Positions 35,996 through 44,083 of a DNA stretch of 64,000 bases are shown piece after piece. A program made the position numbers and the translations under genes. Source of the stretch: Actinoallomurus bryophytorum (lineage in GTDB: Bacteria > Actinomycetota > Actinomycetes > Streptosporangiales > Streptosporangiaceae). The notes under the pieces are model-generated. The model saw only the letters and a program-made list of their open reading frames with translations. It searched no databases and had not been told where the DNA came from. The number at the start of each line of letters is the position of its first letter. Position 1 is the stretch's first letter. The stretch is from positions 7,068,001 to 7,132,000 of the forward strand of contig NZ_VFOZ01000001.1 in NCBI RefSeq assembly GCF_006716425.1, read 5' to 3'.

Positions 35996-37636
35996 CTACT
36001 GGACCGTGGCACCCCGGATGCAGACCGGCTTGGCCCAGGAGATCGTCGCGGGCTGGCCCATGGCGACGAACGAGCCGACCGTGAAGCAGTAGCCCTTCGC
36101 CGGGTCCAGGCCGCTGACCGTCGTGTGCATGGTGCGCGGCGGGAGCCCCTGCGGGTTCTGCGGGCCCGTCTCGTCGTTCTGCTGCACCCAGACCGGGTTG
36201 TTGTTGTCCGGTGCCAGCGTCCACCGCAGGCTGACCAGGGGGCCTCGAGCGACCGCGCGCACGTTTCTCGGCCTCGCGGCGCGCATGACCGAGGCGGGGA
36301 CGGAGGCGGTGGGCGCCGCACTGGGGGACGTCGGCGCCGCCGAGGTGGGCCCCGGGGTGGGCTTGCCGCCGCCCTCGCCGCCGAGAAGGAGGATGCCGCC
36401 GACGCCGGCGGTCGTGCCGAGGAAGACGACGGCGACCATCCCGACGATGAGGCCGGTGCGGCGGCCCCCTCCGTCCGTCGGCGGCGCGGCGGGCCGCGGG
36501 TCGGGCTCGACGGTCTCGGGCGGCCTGCCCGGCGTTCGCTCACGCGGCCCGGTGCCGGGCCGCCGTGCCGCCGGAGGAGCCGTCGTCTGCGACACCGGGC
36601 GCGGCGCCGTGGGACGTGTGTCCGGTGGTAGCGGCGGAAAGCCCTGCGGGGGCGCCGGCATCGCCGCGGCGTCAGGATGCCCGGCCGGCAGACGAGGGTC
36701 GAACGACTCGACCAGCCGGTCGAAGCCGGGACCGGTGAAGCCTGAGTGGTCGACCTCCGGGGACGGCGGCACCGGAGGGCCGGGCATGGAGTCACTGCCG
36801 GCGAGCTCGGTCACCGGCAGCCGGAGCTCCATCTGGAGGTGCTGCAGGCGGGTGGCGAACGCGATCGCGCTCGGATAACGGTCGCCCGGGGCCTTGGCCA
36901 TCGCCTTCGTGATGACGTCGAAGACCTGGGGCGGCAGGTCAGGCCGCTGGATCGGCGGCGGTGGCTCCTTGAGGATGCGCATCATCAGCGGGCCGATCCC
37001 GCTGCCCGAACGCGCACGGAACGCCGGAGTGCCCGCCAGGAGCTGGTACATCGACGAGGCCAGCGCGTAGATGTCGGATGCCACGCCCGGCGCCTCACCG
37101 TTGACGATCTCGGGTGCGGCGTGATGTGGCGTGAACGCGTTGGTGTGGGTGGCCTCGGAGGAGTCGACGAGCCGCGCGACGCCGAAGTCGGCCAGCGCCG
37201 GCTCGCCGTACCGGGAGACCAGGATGTTCTGCGGTTTGACGTCGCGGTGCAGCACCTCGGCCTCGTGCGTGGCCGCGAGCGCGCCCGCGATCTTCACCCC
37301 GATCCGCAGCACGTCCGGCACCGGCAGCGGGCCCTCGCGGGACAGCCGGTCGCGCAGCGATCCGCGCTCGAAGTAGTCCATCGAGATGTAGGGCCGGCCC
37401 GCGCTGGTAATCCCGGTGTCGAGGACCGTGACGACGTTGGGGTGGGCGGTGAGCCGGCCGGTGATCTGACACTCGCGCTCGAACCTGCGCATCGTGTCGC
37501 CGTCCACCGCGTCGACGGACAGCACCTTCAACGCGACGACGCGGTCGAGACGTTGCTGGTGGGCGCGGTAGACGACGCTGAATCCGCCTTCGCCCGCCCG
37601 CTCCAGGATGCGGTAGCCGGGGACCTGGTCGATCAT
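35996..37636 (-). CDS. Ser/Thr protein kinase with Fn3-like extracellular domain
   Basis: 546 residues. PknB-type kinase (about 8-270) with glycine loop GEGGFSVVYRA, catalytic loop LHRDVKPQNIL, DFGVARL and APEIVNGEAPGVASDIYALA. A Pro-rich juxtamembrane region (about 285-400) precedes one transmembrane helix (about 402-424, GLIVGMVAVVFLGTTAGVGG) and an exterior Fn3-like domain (PRNVRAVARGPLVSLRWTLA ... TVSGLDPAKGYCFTVG). It converges on the Fn3-MoxR-DUF58-transglutaminase operon with a 7-bp gap, so the kinase may sense or regulate that envelope system; this is inference from context and the shared Fn3 module. Confidence 0.92.
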   Translation of the reverse strand: MIDQVPGYRILERAGEGGFSVVYRAHQQRLDRVVALKVLSVDAVDGDTMRRFERECQITGRLTAHPNVVTVLDTGITSAGRPYISMDYFERGSLRDRLSREGPLPVPDVLRIGVKIAGALAATHEAEVLHRDVKPQNILVSRYGEPALADFGVARLVDSSEATHTNAFTPHHAAPEIVNGEAPGVASDIYALASSMYQLLAGTPAFRARSGSGIGPLMMRILKEPPPPIQRPDLPPQVFDVITKAMAKAPGDRYPSAIAFATRLQHLQMELRLPVTELAGSDSMPGPPVPPSPEVDHSGFTGPGFDRLVESFDPRLPAGHPDAAAMPAPPQGFPPLPPDTRPTAPRPVSQTTAPPAARRPGTGPRERTPGRPPETVEPDPRPAAPPTDGGGRRTGLIVGMVAVVFLGTTAGVGGILLLGGEGGGKPTPGPTSAAPTSPSAAPTASVPASVMRAARPRNVRAVARGPLVSLRWTLAPDNNNPVWVQQNDETGPQNPQGLPPRTMHTTVSGLDPAKGYCFTVGSFVAMGQPATISWAKPVCIRGATVQ

Positions 37637-37731
37637 GCGGTCCCTTCTTGGTCGTTCGGGGCACGGGGCGGCGGGGTTGTGCCCCGTTGATGGTAGTACG
37701 TGTGCCTGACATCAGAGAGAGGTTGCAGCGC

Positions 37732-39501
37732 ATGGACACCACCCCTGTGACGGCACCCGTACAAGGCATCGTCGTCAGTATCGACGTGGCGACGGGCCAG
37801 TCCGTTCCGGCCGGAACGCCACTGCTCGTACTGGAATCGATGAAGATGGAGTACGTGGTCGTGGCGCCGGTCGCCGGGGTCGTGGGTGAGGTCGCGACCG
37901 CCGCGGGCGAGGTCGTCGGCGAGGACGAGGTCCTGCTGTCCCTCGAGGAGGGCGACGTCGCCCCCGCCGCCGCCCCGGCGGACGCCGCGCCGGGGGAGCG
38001 TGCCGACCTGGCCGAGGTGCTGCGCCGCCACGAGATCGGCCTGGACGCCGCGCGCCCGGACGCCGTACGACGCCGGCGCGACACCGGGCACCGTACGGCG
38101 CGGGAGAACATCGCCGACCTGTGCGAGACGTTCACCGAGTACGGCGCGCTGACCATCGCTGCCCAGCGCGCACGGCGGTCGATGGAGGACCTGATCGAGC
38201 GGACCCCCGCCGACGGCATGGTCGCCGGGGTCGGGGACGTGAACGGCCGCCCCGCCGTCGTCATGGCCTACGACTACACCGTCCTGGCCGGCACCCAGGG
38301 CGCCATGAACCACTACAAGAAGGACCGGATGCTCGAGCTCGCCGAACGCCGGCGGCTGCCCGTCGTCCTGTTCGCCGAGGGCGGCGGCGGACGTCCCGGC
38401 GACACCGACACGACCTCGGTCTCCGGCCTGGACACGATGGCGTTCCACCTGTTCGCGCGGCTCAGCGGACAGGTGCCCCTCGTCGGCATCGCCTCGGGAC
38501 GCTGCTTCGCCGGCAACGCCGCTCTTCTCGGCTGCTGCGACGTCGTCATCGCCACCGAGGACTCCAACATCGGCATGGGCGGCCCGGCGATGATCGAGGG
38601 TGGTGGCCTCGGGGTCTTCGCGCCGGAGGAGGTCGGGCCGATGTCGGTCCAGGTGCCGAACGGCGTCGTGGACGTCCCCGTCGCCGGGGAGGCCGAGGCC
38701 GTACGCGTGGCCAAGCGGTACCTCGCCTATTTCCAGGGCTCGATTGAGGACTGGGAGAGCGCCGACCAGGATCTTCTGCGCGACCTCGTCCCCGAGGACC
38801 GCAAACGGGTCTACGACGTACGCACGGTGATCGAGACGATCGCCGACACGGGCTCGGTGCTCGAACTTCGGCGGGCGTTCGGCGCGGGGATCGTCACGGC
38901 GCTGGTCCGGATCGAGGGCGTGCCGATGGGCCTGATCGCCAACAGCCCCGCCCACCTCGGCGGGGCGATCGACGCCGACGACGCGGACAAGGCCGCCCGT
39001 TTCATGCGGCTCTGCGACGCCTTCGGGCTGCCCCTGGTGTCGCTGTGCGACACACCGGGCTTCATGGTCGGCCCCGACGCCGAGGAGACCGCGACCGTAC
39101 GCCATTTCTCCCGCATGTTCGTGATCGGGGCGAACCTGAGCGTCCCTCTCGTCATGGTCATCCTTCGCAAGGCGTACGGCCTGGGCGCGCAGGCCATGGG
39201 CGGCGGCAGCCTCAAGGTGCCGGTGGCGACCGTGGCCTGGCCGACCGGAGAGCTGGGCGGCATGGGCCTGGAGGGCGCCGTACGGCTGGGGTACCGCAAG
39301 GAGCTGGCGGCGGCCGAGGACCCGGACGCGCTGTTCGACGAGCTCGTCGCGCGCTCCTACGAGCGCGGCAAGGCGCTGTCCGCGGCGACCGTCTACGAGA
39401 TCGACGACGTGATCGACCCGGCCGCCACCCGTCACTGGATCACCACGGCGCTCCGCGACGCACCGCGAGGGGAACGCCGGATTCCGCTCGACACCTGGTG
39501 A
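37732..39501 (+). CDS. Biotinyl domain-carboxyltransferase fusion (acyl-CoA carboxylase subunit)
   Basis: 589 residues. An N-terminal biotinyl (BCCP) domain (about 1-80) carries the biotinylated Lys in LVLESMKMEYVVVAPVAG. It is followed by a carboxyltransferase beta/alpha pair (about 120-589) with FAEGGGGRPGDTD, GRCFAGNAALLGCCDVVIAT and LCDTPGFMVGPDAEETATVR. It would transfer carboxyl from biotin to an acyl-CoA. No biotin carboxylase gene is in this neighbourhood, so that subunit is supplied from elsewhere. ATG at 37732 is preferred: GAGAGAGG lies about 9 nt upstream; an in-frame ATG at 37690 is the alternative. Confidence 0.87.
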   Translation: MDTTPVTAPVQGIVVSIDVATGQSVPAGTPLLVLESMKMEYVVVAPVAGVVGEVATAAGEVVGEDEVLLSLEEGDVAPAAAPADAAPGERADLAEVLRRHEIGLDAARPDAVRRRRDTGHRTARENIADLCETFTEYGALTIAAQRARRSMEDLIERTPADGMVAGVGDVNGRPAVVMAYDYTVLAGTQGAMNHYKKDRMLELAERRRLPVVLFAEGGGGRPGDTDTTSVSGLDTMAFHLFARLSGQVPLVGIASGRCFAGNAALLGCCDVVIATEDSNIGMGGPAMIEGGGLGVFAPEEVGPMSVQVPNGVVDVPVAGEAEAVRVAKRYLAYFQGSIEDWESADQDLLRDLVPEDRKRVYDVRTVIETIADTGSVLELRRAFGAGIVTALVRIEGVPMGLIANSPAHLGGAIDADDADKAARFMRLCDAFGLPLVSLCDTPGFMVGPDAEETATVRHFSRMFVIGANLSVPLVMVILRKAYGLGAQAMGGGSLKVPVATVAWPTGELGGMGLEGAVRLGYRKELAAAEDPDALFDELVARSYERGKALSAATVYEIDDVIDPAATRHWITTALRDAPRGERRIPLDTW

Positions 39502-39517
39502 CCGGCAGACTGGTGTC

Positions 39518-40492
39518 ATGTTCGCCCATGCCGGGGGAGTGCTGGCGACCGACCTGACCGACGTGACCAGCGACCTCACCGCGCTGGACTCCACGGGGTT
39601 CTGGGCCGTCGTGATCACCTACGAAGGCAAGATCACCTGCGCCCGGTTCGGCGACGTACGCAGGGCGCCACTCCCGTACGCGCCCTGGCGGGGGCCCTCG
39701 CGCAGCGCCTGGACCAGCTCGCTCGACCGTTCGGCGTACGTCTCGGGCGTCGAGACGATCCGCGCCGCGATCGCCGAGGGAACGGTGTACCAGGCCAACC
39801 TGTGCCGCGTCATGTCCGCGCCGCTGCCCGGAGCCGACCTGCTCGGCCTCGGGAACGCCCTGGCCGCCGGCAACCCGGCACCGTACGGCGCGGTCATGCG
39901 GCTACCGGGCATGCAGATCGCCTCGGCTTCGCCAGAGCTTTACCTCTCGCGGGACGGTGACATCGTGGAGTCCCGGCCGATCAAGGGCACCGGCCGTACC
40001 CCGTCGGACCTGCTGCCGAAGGACCGCGCCGAGAACGTCATGATCGTCGACCTGGTCCGCAACGACCTGGGCAGGGTCGCCGAGGTCGGCTCGGTCGCGG
40101 TACCGGCGCTGTGCGAGCTGGAGGAGCATCCGGGCCTGGTGCATCTCGTGTCGACCGTACGGGCCCGCCTGCCGCACGGTGCCGGCTGGCCGGAGCTCAT
40201 CGCCGCGACGTTTCCGCCCGGGTCGATCACCGGGGCGCCCAAGTCGAGTGCCCTGACCCTTCTCAATGAACTCGAACCGGTGCCGCGCGGGCCGTACTGT
40301 GGTGCCATCGGCTGGGTGGACGCGGAGTCCCGGCGTGGCGCTCTCGCCGTCGGTATCCGGACTTTCTGGGCTGAGGACGATCTGCTCAGGTTCGGCACCG
40401 GGGCGGGCATCACGTGGCATTCTGACCCCCTGCGCGAATGGCGGGAGACCGAGCTGAAGGCGGCTCGGCTATTGGAGGTAGCTTCGCGATGA
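39518..40492 (+). CDS. pabB: Aminodeoxychorismate synthase component I (PabB-type)
   Basis: 324-residue chorismate-binding enzyme. The core carries AEGTVYQANLCRVMSAPL, SRPIKGTGRTPSDLLPKDR (with the Lys of PIKGT seen in PabB), DLVRNDLGRVAEVGSV and PPGSITGAPKSSALTLLNEL. It makes 4-amino-4-deoxychorismate for folate with a glutaminase (PabA) not encoded here. Shorter than the 450-residue full-length type because the N-terminal half is reduced. It overlaps the lyase gene by ATGA, giving a pabB-pabC pair. Confidence 0.88.
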   Translation: MFAHAGGVLATDLTDVTSDLTALDSTGFWAVVITYEGKITCARFGDVRRAPLPYAPWRGPSRSAWTSSLDRSAYVSGVETIRAAIAEGTVYQANLCRVMSAPLPGADLLGLGNALAAGNPAPYGAVMRLPGMQIASASPELYLSRDGDIVESRPIKGTGRTPSDLLPKDRAENVMIVDLVRNDLGRVAEVGSVAVPALCELEEHPGLVHLVSTVRARLPHGAGWPELIAATFPPGSITGAPKSSALTLLNELEPVPRGPYCGAIGWVDAESRRGALAVGIRTFWAEDDLLRFGTGAGITWHSDPLREWRETELKAARLLEVASR

Positions 40493-41322
40493 GTTCGGGT
40501 CCGGTATGGATCAACGGGGCGCTGCACGCGCCCGAGGACGCACGGGTGTCCGTGTTCGACCACGGAATCCTCGTGGGCGACGGCGTGTTCGAGACGATCA
40601 AGGCCGTACGCGGCGAGGCGTTCGCGCTGACCCGCCATCTCGACCGCCTGGCCGTCTCGGCGGCCGGGCTGGGCCTGCCCTCGCCGGACCTGGAGGCCAT
40701 CCGGCAGGGCACGCTCGACGTGCTCGCCGCCGCCCCTGCCTGGGATCTCGCCCGGATCCGCATCACCTACACCAGCGGCGTCGGCCCGCTGGGCTCGGAC
40801 CGCGGCACCTCCGGTTCGACCGCGATCGTCGCCGCCGCGTCACAGCAGCCCTTCCCGGCCACCGGTGACGTCTCCGTGGTGCCATGGCCGCGCAACGAGC
40901 GCGGGGCCCTGTCGGGCCTGAAGACGACGTCGTACGGCGACAACGCCAAGGCCCTCGAGTACGCCCATTCGCGCGGCGGCGCCGAGGCCATCTTCGGCAA
41001 CCTGGCCGGCAACCTGTGCGAGGGCACCGGCTCGAACGTCTTCCTCGTCCGCGGCGGCCGGCTGATCACTCCGCCGCTGTCCTCGGGCTGCCTGGCCGGC
41101 ATCACGCGTGCGCTGGTGCTGGAGTGGGTGGGCGGGGAGGAGGTGGACGTGCCGCTTCCGGCGTTCGCCGAGGCGGATGAGGCGTTCCTGACCTCGACGA
41201 CCCGAGACGTACAGCCGATCCGGGCGGTGGACGGCGCCGTCTTCCCGGCCGCCCCGGGCCCTGTCACGCGCAAGGCCATCGAGGTCTTCGCCTCACGGGG
41301 AGCGGCCGACCTCGACCCGTGA
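40489..41322 (+). CDS. pabC: Aminodeoxychorismate lyase-like class IV aminotransferase
   Basis: 277-residue fold-type IV PLP enzyme. N-terminal WINGALHAPEDARVSVFDHG and GDGVFETIKAVRG, PLP-Lys in LKTTSYGDNAKALEYA, and EGTGSNVFLV and STTRDVQPIRAVDG in the C-terminal half. With the overlapping pabB, it most likely cleaves aminodeoxychorismate to p-aminobenzoate and pyruvate; a branched-chain or D-amino-acid transaminase role cannot be excluded from sequence alone. GGAGG lies 10 nt before the ATG. Confidence 0.85.
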   Translation: MSSGPVWINGALHAPEDARVSVFDHGILVGDGVFETIKAVRGEAFALTRHLDRLAVSAAGLGLPSPDLEAIRQGTLDVLAAAPAWDLARIRITYTSGVGPLGSDRGTSGSTAIVAAASQQPFPATGDVSVVPWPRNERGALSGLKTTSYGDNAKALEYAHSRGGAEAIFGNLAGNLCEGTGSNVFLVRGGRLITPPLSSGCLAGITRALVLEWVGGEEVDVPLPAFAEADEAFLTSTTRDVQPIRAVDGAVFPAAPGPVTRKAIEVFASRGAADLDP

Positions 41323-41328
41323 TCGGGG

Positions 41329-41389
41329 CGTACGGCCCCGCGCCTGGGTGTGGGCCAGCGCTGGGAGGCGCTTGGCACGGGGCCGTACG
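41329..41389. terminator. Long-arm inverted repeat between convergent pabC and ssgB
   Basis: CGTACGGCCCCG (41329-41340) and CGGGGCCGTACG (41378-41389) form a perfect 12-bp stem with a 37-nt loop, followed by GTCTTT. It lies between convergent stop codons, so it probably terminates both. Confidence 0.55.
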
Positions 41390-41402
41390 GTCTTTGACGT
41401 CT

Positions 41403-41445
41403 TTTACGTCAGGAGTGGCAGAGCTTTACGTCAGGAGTGCCAGAG
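41403..41445. repeat. 22-bp tandem duplication at the ssgB stop
   Basis: TTTACGTCAGGAGTGGCAGAG (41403-41423) repeats at 41425-41445 with 20/21 identity, period 22. The right copy contains the last ssgB codons and stop. Confidence 0.85.
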
Positions 41446-41850
41446 CAGGTCGTCGAGTTCCGCCTCGATGTCTATGAAGTCCGATTCCCGGCCTGCGGCC
41501 ACGATCTCGTACGTACGGTTGAGGAAGTCGGTCAGGGGCGTGAGCGGAGCCTCGAAGTGCGCGGTACCAAAGGGTGACGAAAGAGACAGGTTGAGCGCGC
41601 GCTCCGCGACATCGTCCGCGGGCCACACCTGAACGTCCCCGTCCCCGACCCGGCGCACGACACCGACGGTCAGCAGCTCGCGAGCAAAGATCCACTCCAC
41701 CGGATCGTCGTCGCCGACGTGGAAGGCGACACGGATGGCATAGGGATCGTCGGCGGCGTACTCCAGCGTTGCGAGCAGCGGGACCGTCGTACGGTCGGGA
41801 ACGACGAGCCGAAGGCCGACCTCGGCCGAGACGGTGCTGCTGCTGTTCAT
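41431..41850 (-). CDS. ssgB: SsgA/SsgB-family sporulation and cell-division protein
   Basis: 139 residues. SsgA-like family signatures run throughout: AEVGLRLVVPDRTTVPLLAT, DDPYAIRVAFHVG, VEWIFARELLTVGV, GDVQVWPADD, SLSSPFGTAHFEAPLTPLTD, FLNRTYEIV. SsgB in streptomycetes marks the site where FtsZ assembles at sporulation septa; this protein's length and motifs fit the SsgB-type member. The gene is convergent with pabC. AAGGA lies upstream of the ATG. A 34-codon frame precedes it. Symbol given by family resemblance. Confidence 0.85.
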   Translation of the reverse strand: MNSSSTVSAEVGLRLVVPDRTTVPLLATLEYAADDPYAIRVAFHVGDDDPVEWIFARELLTVGVVRRVGDGDVQVWPADDVAERALNLSLSSPFGTAHFEAPLTPLTDFLNRTYEIVAAGRESDFIDIEAELDDLLWHS

Positions 41851-41862
41851 CGGGCCATTCCT

Positions 41863-41967
41863 TCAGGCGTCGGACCCGCATCGCGGGCACTCGGTGAGGA
41901 CGTCGCTCCCTCCAACGGGTGTCCCCTTCGGTCTATGACCCGTAACTGCGAAAACTCCTAAGAACAT
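41863..41967 (-). CDS. Possible 34-aa ORF upstream of ssgB with a Cys-Pro-Arg-Cys motif
   Basis: ATG preceded by a G-rich stretch opens MFLGVFAVTGHRPKG ... SDVLTECPRCGSDA, ending 12 bp before the ssgB ATG. The CPRCG motif suggests a metal-binding turn or leader peptide. No homology recognised; may be chance. Confidence 0.25.
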   Translation of the reverse strand: MFLGVFAVTGHRPKGTPVGGSDVLTECPRCGSDA

Positions 41968-42031
41968 TCCGCCCCCCGAACCCGATCTGACCGGCCTCAC
42001 CGTCCTGATACCCGCTCTGACCTGCGTGGAA

Positions 42032-42073
42032 GCGGAGCGGGCTAAGGTCGATGCGGAGCGGGCTAGGGTCGAG
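42032..42073. repeat. Two 21-bp direct repeats before the PGPGW gene
   Basis: GCGGAGCGGGCTAAGGTCGA at 42032 and GCGGAGCGGGCTAGGGTCGA at 42053, period 21, ending 2 bp before the GTG at 42076. Two helical turns apart, so both face the same side of the DNA; possible operator. Confidence 0.7.
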
Positions 42074-42075
42074 GC

Positions 42076-42438
42076 GTGTCTGAGCACTTGACGAGGTGGC
42101 GCGAGCGCGTCCGACGGAACACATTGTTGAACAATGCATGGCGTATCGCGGTGTTCACGGTGGGTATGGCCGTACTGCTCGCAGGCGTCGCGATGCTTGT
42201 ACTGCCAGGCCCCGGCTGGGCCGCGATCTTCGTCGGCTTCGCCATCTTGGCCACGGAGTTCGCCTGGGCGAAGGCGGCGCTGGTCTGGGCGAAGGACAAG
42301 GCGAACAAGGCCAAGGACAAGGCCCTGAACCCTGAGACCCGCCGCCGCAACACGATCCTGGCCGTGGCCGCGGGCCTGGTGATCGCGGCAGGGGTGATCG
42401 TGTACCTCGCGGTGTTCGGCCTGAACCTGCCGTTCTGA
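42076..42438 (+). CDS. PGPGW-motif membrane protein (TIGR02611 family)
   Basis: 120 residues with two hydrophobic stretches (about 25-58 and 93-116). The signature VLPGPGWAAIFVGFAILATE lies between or at the end of the first, followed by a charged loop KAKDKALNPETRRR. Function of the family is not established. GTG start is used; the start sits directly after two 21-bp repeats. Confidence 0.8.
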   Translation: MSEHLTRWRERVRRNTLLNNAWRIAVFTVGMAVLLAGVAMLVLPGPGWAAIFVGFAILATEFAWAKAALVWAKDKANKAKDKALNPETRRRNTILAVAAGLVIAAGVIVYLAVFGLNLPF

Positions 42439-42518
42439 CGCCGCCTCCTCGCCTCTGCCGGCGCGCGAAGAGGGGTTGGGATGCGCTAATCTGTGCTGGC
42501 GACGGGGCAACCCGTCCG

Positions 42519-42590
42519 GGGCGATTAGCTCAGTGGGAGAGCGCTTCGTTCACACCGAAGAGGTCACTGGTTCGAACCCAGTATCGCCCA
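42519..42590 (+). tRNA. tRNA-Val (CAC)
   Basis: GGGCGATTAGCTCAGTGGGA, anticodon loop TTCACAC (CAC), GGTTCGAACCC T loop, ATCGCCC-A acceptor; no CCA encoded. 72 nt. Confidence 0.93.
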
Positions 42591-42611
42591 CCCGTGTGAG
42601 AGCAGTTCAGA

Positions 42612-42644
42612 GGGTTTCGGATCTTGGATCCGGAGCCCTTTTTG
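42612..42644 (+). terminator. Rho-independent terminator after tRNA-Val(CAC)
   Basis: GGGTTTCGGATC-TTG-GATCCGGAGCCC stem (with G:T pairs) followed by a T tract, 22 bp after the tRNA end. Confidence 0.75.
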
Positions 42645-42688
42645 ATCTTTGAGGGGTCGGCGGGAGCCAAACCGGGAGCTACCGTCAC

Positions 42689-42737
42689 GCGGACTGTGCT
42701 TGCTTGTTGAAGATGGTGTTCATGGTCTCGGCGCCCT
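42689..42737 (-). pseudogene. Possible integrase C-terminal tail beside tRNA-Val(CAC)
   Basis: On the minus strand a short frame ends AETMNTIFNKQAQSA and stop, resembling tails of tRNA-targeting tyrosine integrases. It lies about 100 bp from the tRNA end and is cut by the IS starting at 42741. Very short, so uncertain. Confidence 0.3.
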
Positions 42738-42740
42738 TAG

Positions 42741-43627
42741 AGGTCGTAACAAAATGATCTTGGAATAGGGCTGGGCGCCGGTGAGTTGATCACCGGCGTG
42801 AGGAAGGTGAGGATCCACCGTGGATCGTGCCCGACAGCTTGTGGGAGCGGGTCGAGCCGCTGTTGCCCAAGGTCGAGCGGCGGAGCCGGTATCCGGGGCG
42901 TAAGCGGCTGGATGATCGTAAGGTGCTGTGCGGGATCTTGTTCGTGCTGCATACCGGGATCCGGTGGAAGTTCTTGCCCCAGGAGGTGGGGTTCGGCTCT
43001 GGTATGACGTGCTGGCGCAGGTTGCGGGACTGGCACGAGGCCGGGGTGTGGGATCGGCTGCACCAGGAGTTGCTGGCCGAGTTGCACGCGGCCGGCCATC
43101 TGGACTGGTCGCGGGCGGTGATCGACGGTTCGCACGTACGGGCGCTCAAGGGCGGCCCAAAACCGGGCCGAGCCCGGACGACAGGGCGCGAACGGGCTCG
43201 AAGCATCATGTCCTGACCGATGGGCACGGCACCCCACTGGCGGTGTCGGTGACCGGCGGCAACCGCACCGACGTCACCCAGCTCATGCCCCTGATCGAGA
43301 AGATCCCACCCGTACGCGGACGAGTGGGACGGCCCCGGCAGCGTCCCGGTGAGCTGCTGGCCGACCGCGGGTATGACCACGACAAGTACCGGCGTCTGGT
43401 GCGGGCCAAGGGCATCAAACCCGTGATCGCCCGCCGCGGCACACCACACGGGTCCGGCCTGTGCACCCACCGCTACGTCGTCGAACGCACCATCGCCCTG
43501 CTGCACTGGTTCCGGCGCCTGCGCATCCGCTGGAATCCGCGACGACATCCACGAAGCCTTCCTCACCCTCGGCGCCGCCATCATCTGCTGGCGCAGACTC
43601 ATCCGCTGATCTTTCTGTTACGACCTG
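42741..43627. mobile_element. IS5-type insertion sequence with imperfect inverted ends
   Basis: AGGTCGTAACAAAATGATC (42741-42759) and its inverted partner (43608-43626) match at 17 of 19 positions. TTAG sits at both outer edges (42737-42740 and 43628-43631) and is likely the target duplication. Two overlapping frames inside encode the transposase. Confidence 0.8.
42827..43609 (+). CDS. IS5-family transposase, two frames joined by a -1 frameshift
   Basis: Upstream frame (42827-43216) encodes WERVEPLLPKVERRSRYPG ... TGIRWKFLPQEVGFGSGMTC, WRRLRDWHEAGVWDRLHQEL and AVIDGSHVRALKGGP. The downstream frame, -1 relative, supplies GSKHHVLTDGHGTPLAVSVT, LLADRGYDHDKYRRLV and VVERTIALLHWFRRLRIRW. The switch coincides with the heptamer C CCA AAA at 43156-43162, a classic -1 slippery site. 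A second shift near 43,540 seems needed to reach the expected DIHEAFLTLGAAIICWRRLI tail, so this copy may be inactive. Confidence 0.78.
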
Positions 43628-43641
43628 TTAGGGAGCTCTGG

Positions 43642-44083
43642 TTACAGGATGTTCCACTGTCGCTGGAGTTCCCTGGCGTTGAATCCGCGCACGCGGCGCA
43701 TGATCTCAGCGGCCTTGCCGGGCTCGTAGGTGGCCTTCCTTGCGTTCGTGGCGATCATGCGGAGTTCTCGAAGGTCGCGGATGATGGGATATCCGCTCCA
43801 CCGGGTGACGTCCCACCCGTACGCCTCGGCGAATTCCTCGTAGTGCCGTCTTCCGTACCCGAACCGTCGGCAGTGCACCTCGATGGTCACCAGATCCCAC
43901 TCCGTTGGCCGATCGTGATGTTGTCCCAGTCACAAAGAACTGTCCGGTCGCCGTCGAACAACGCATTTCCGTGCTGCGGGTCTCCTTGGATGACGCCGGG
44001 CGACAGCTCATAGGTGAGGGAGGCGAGGGCGTGCTCGAGTTCGTCGAGGCGTTCCCACAGGGAGCGCAGGGTCTCCTCGGACA
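43642..44083 (-). pseudogene. Phosphotransferase (APH-like) C-terminal fragment with frameshift
   Basis: The upstream part reads ELSPGVIQGDPQHGNALFDG, DRTVLCDWDNITIGQR, carrying the APH catalytic HGN and DWD. After a one-base loss near 43,900 it continues EWDLVTIEVHCRRFGYGRRH, DVTRWSGYPIIRDLRELRM. The N-terminal lobe is absent; its place is taken by the end of a decarboxylase. Confidence 0.72.
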
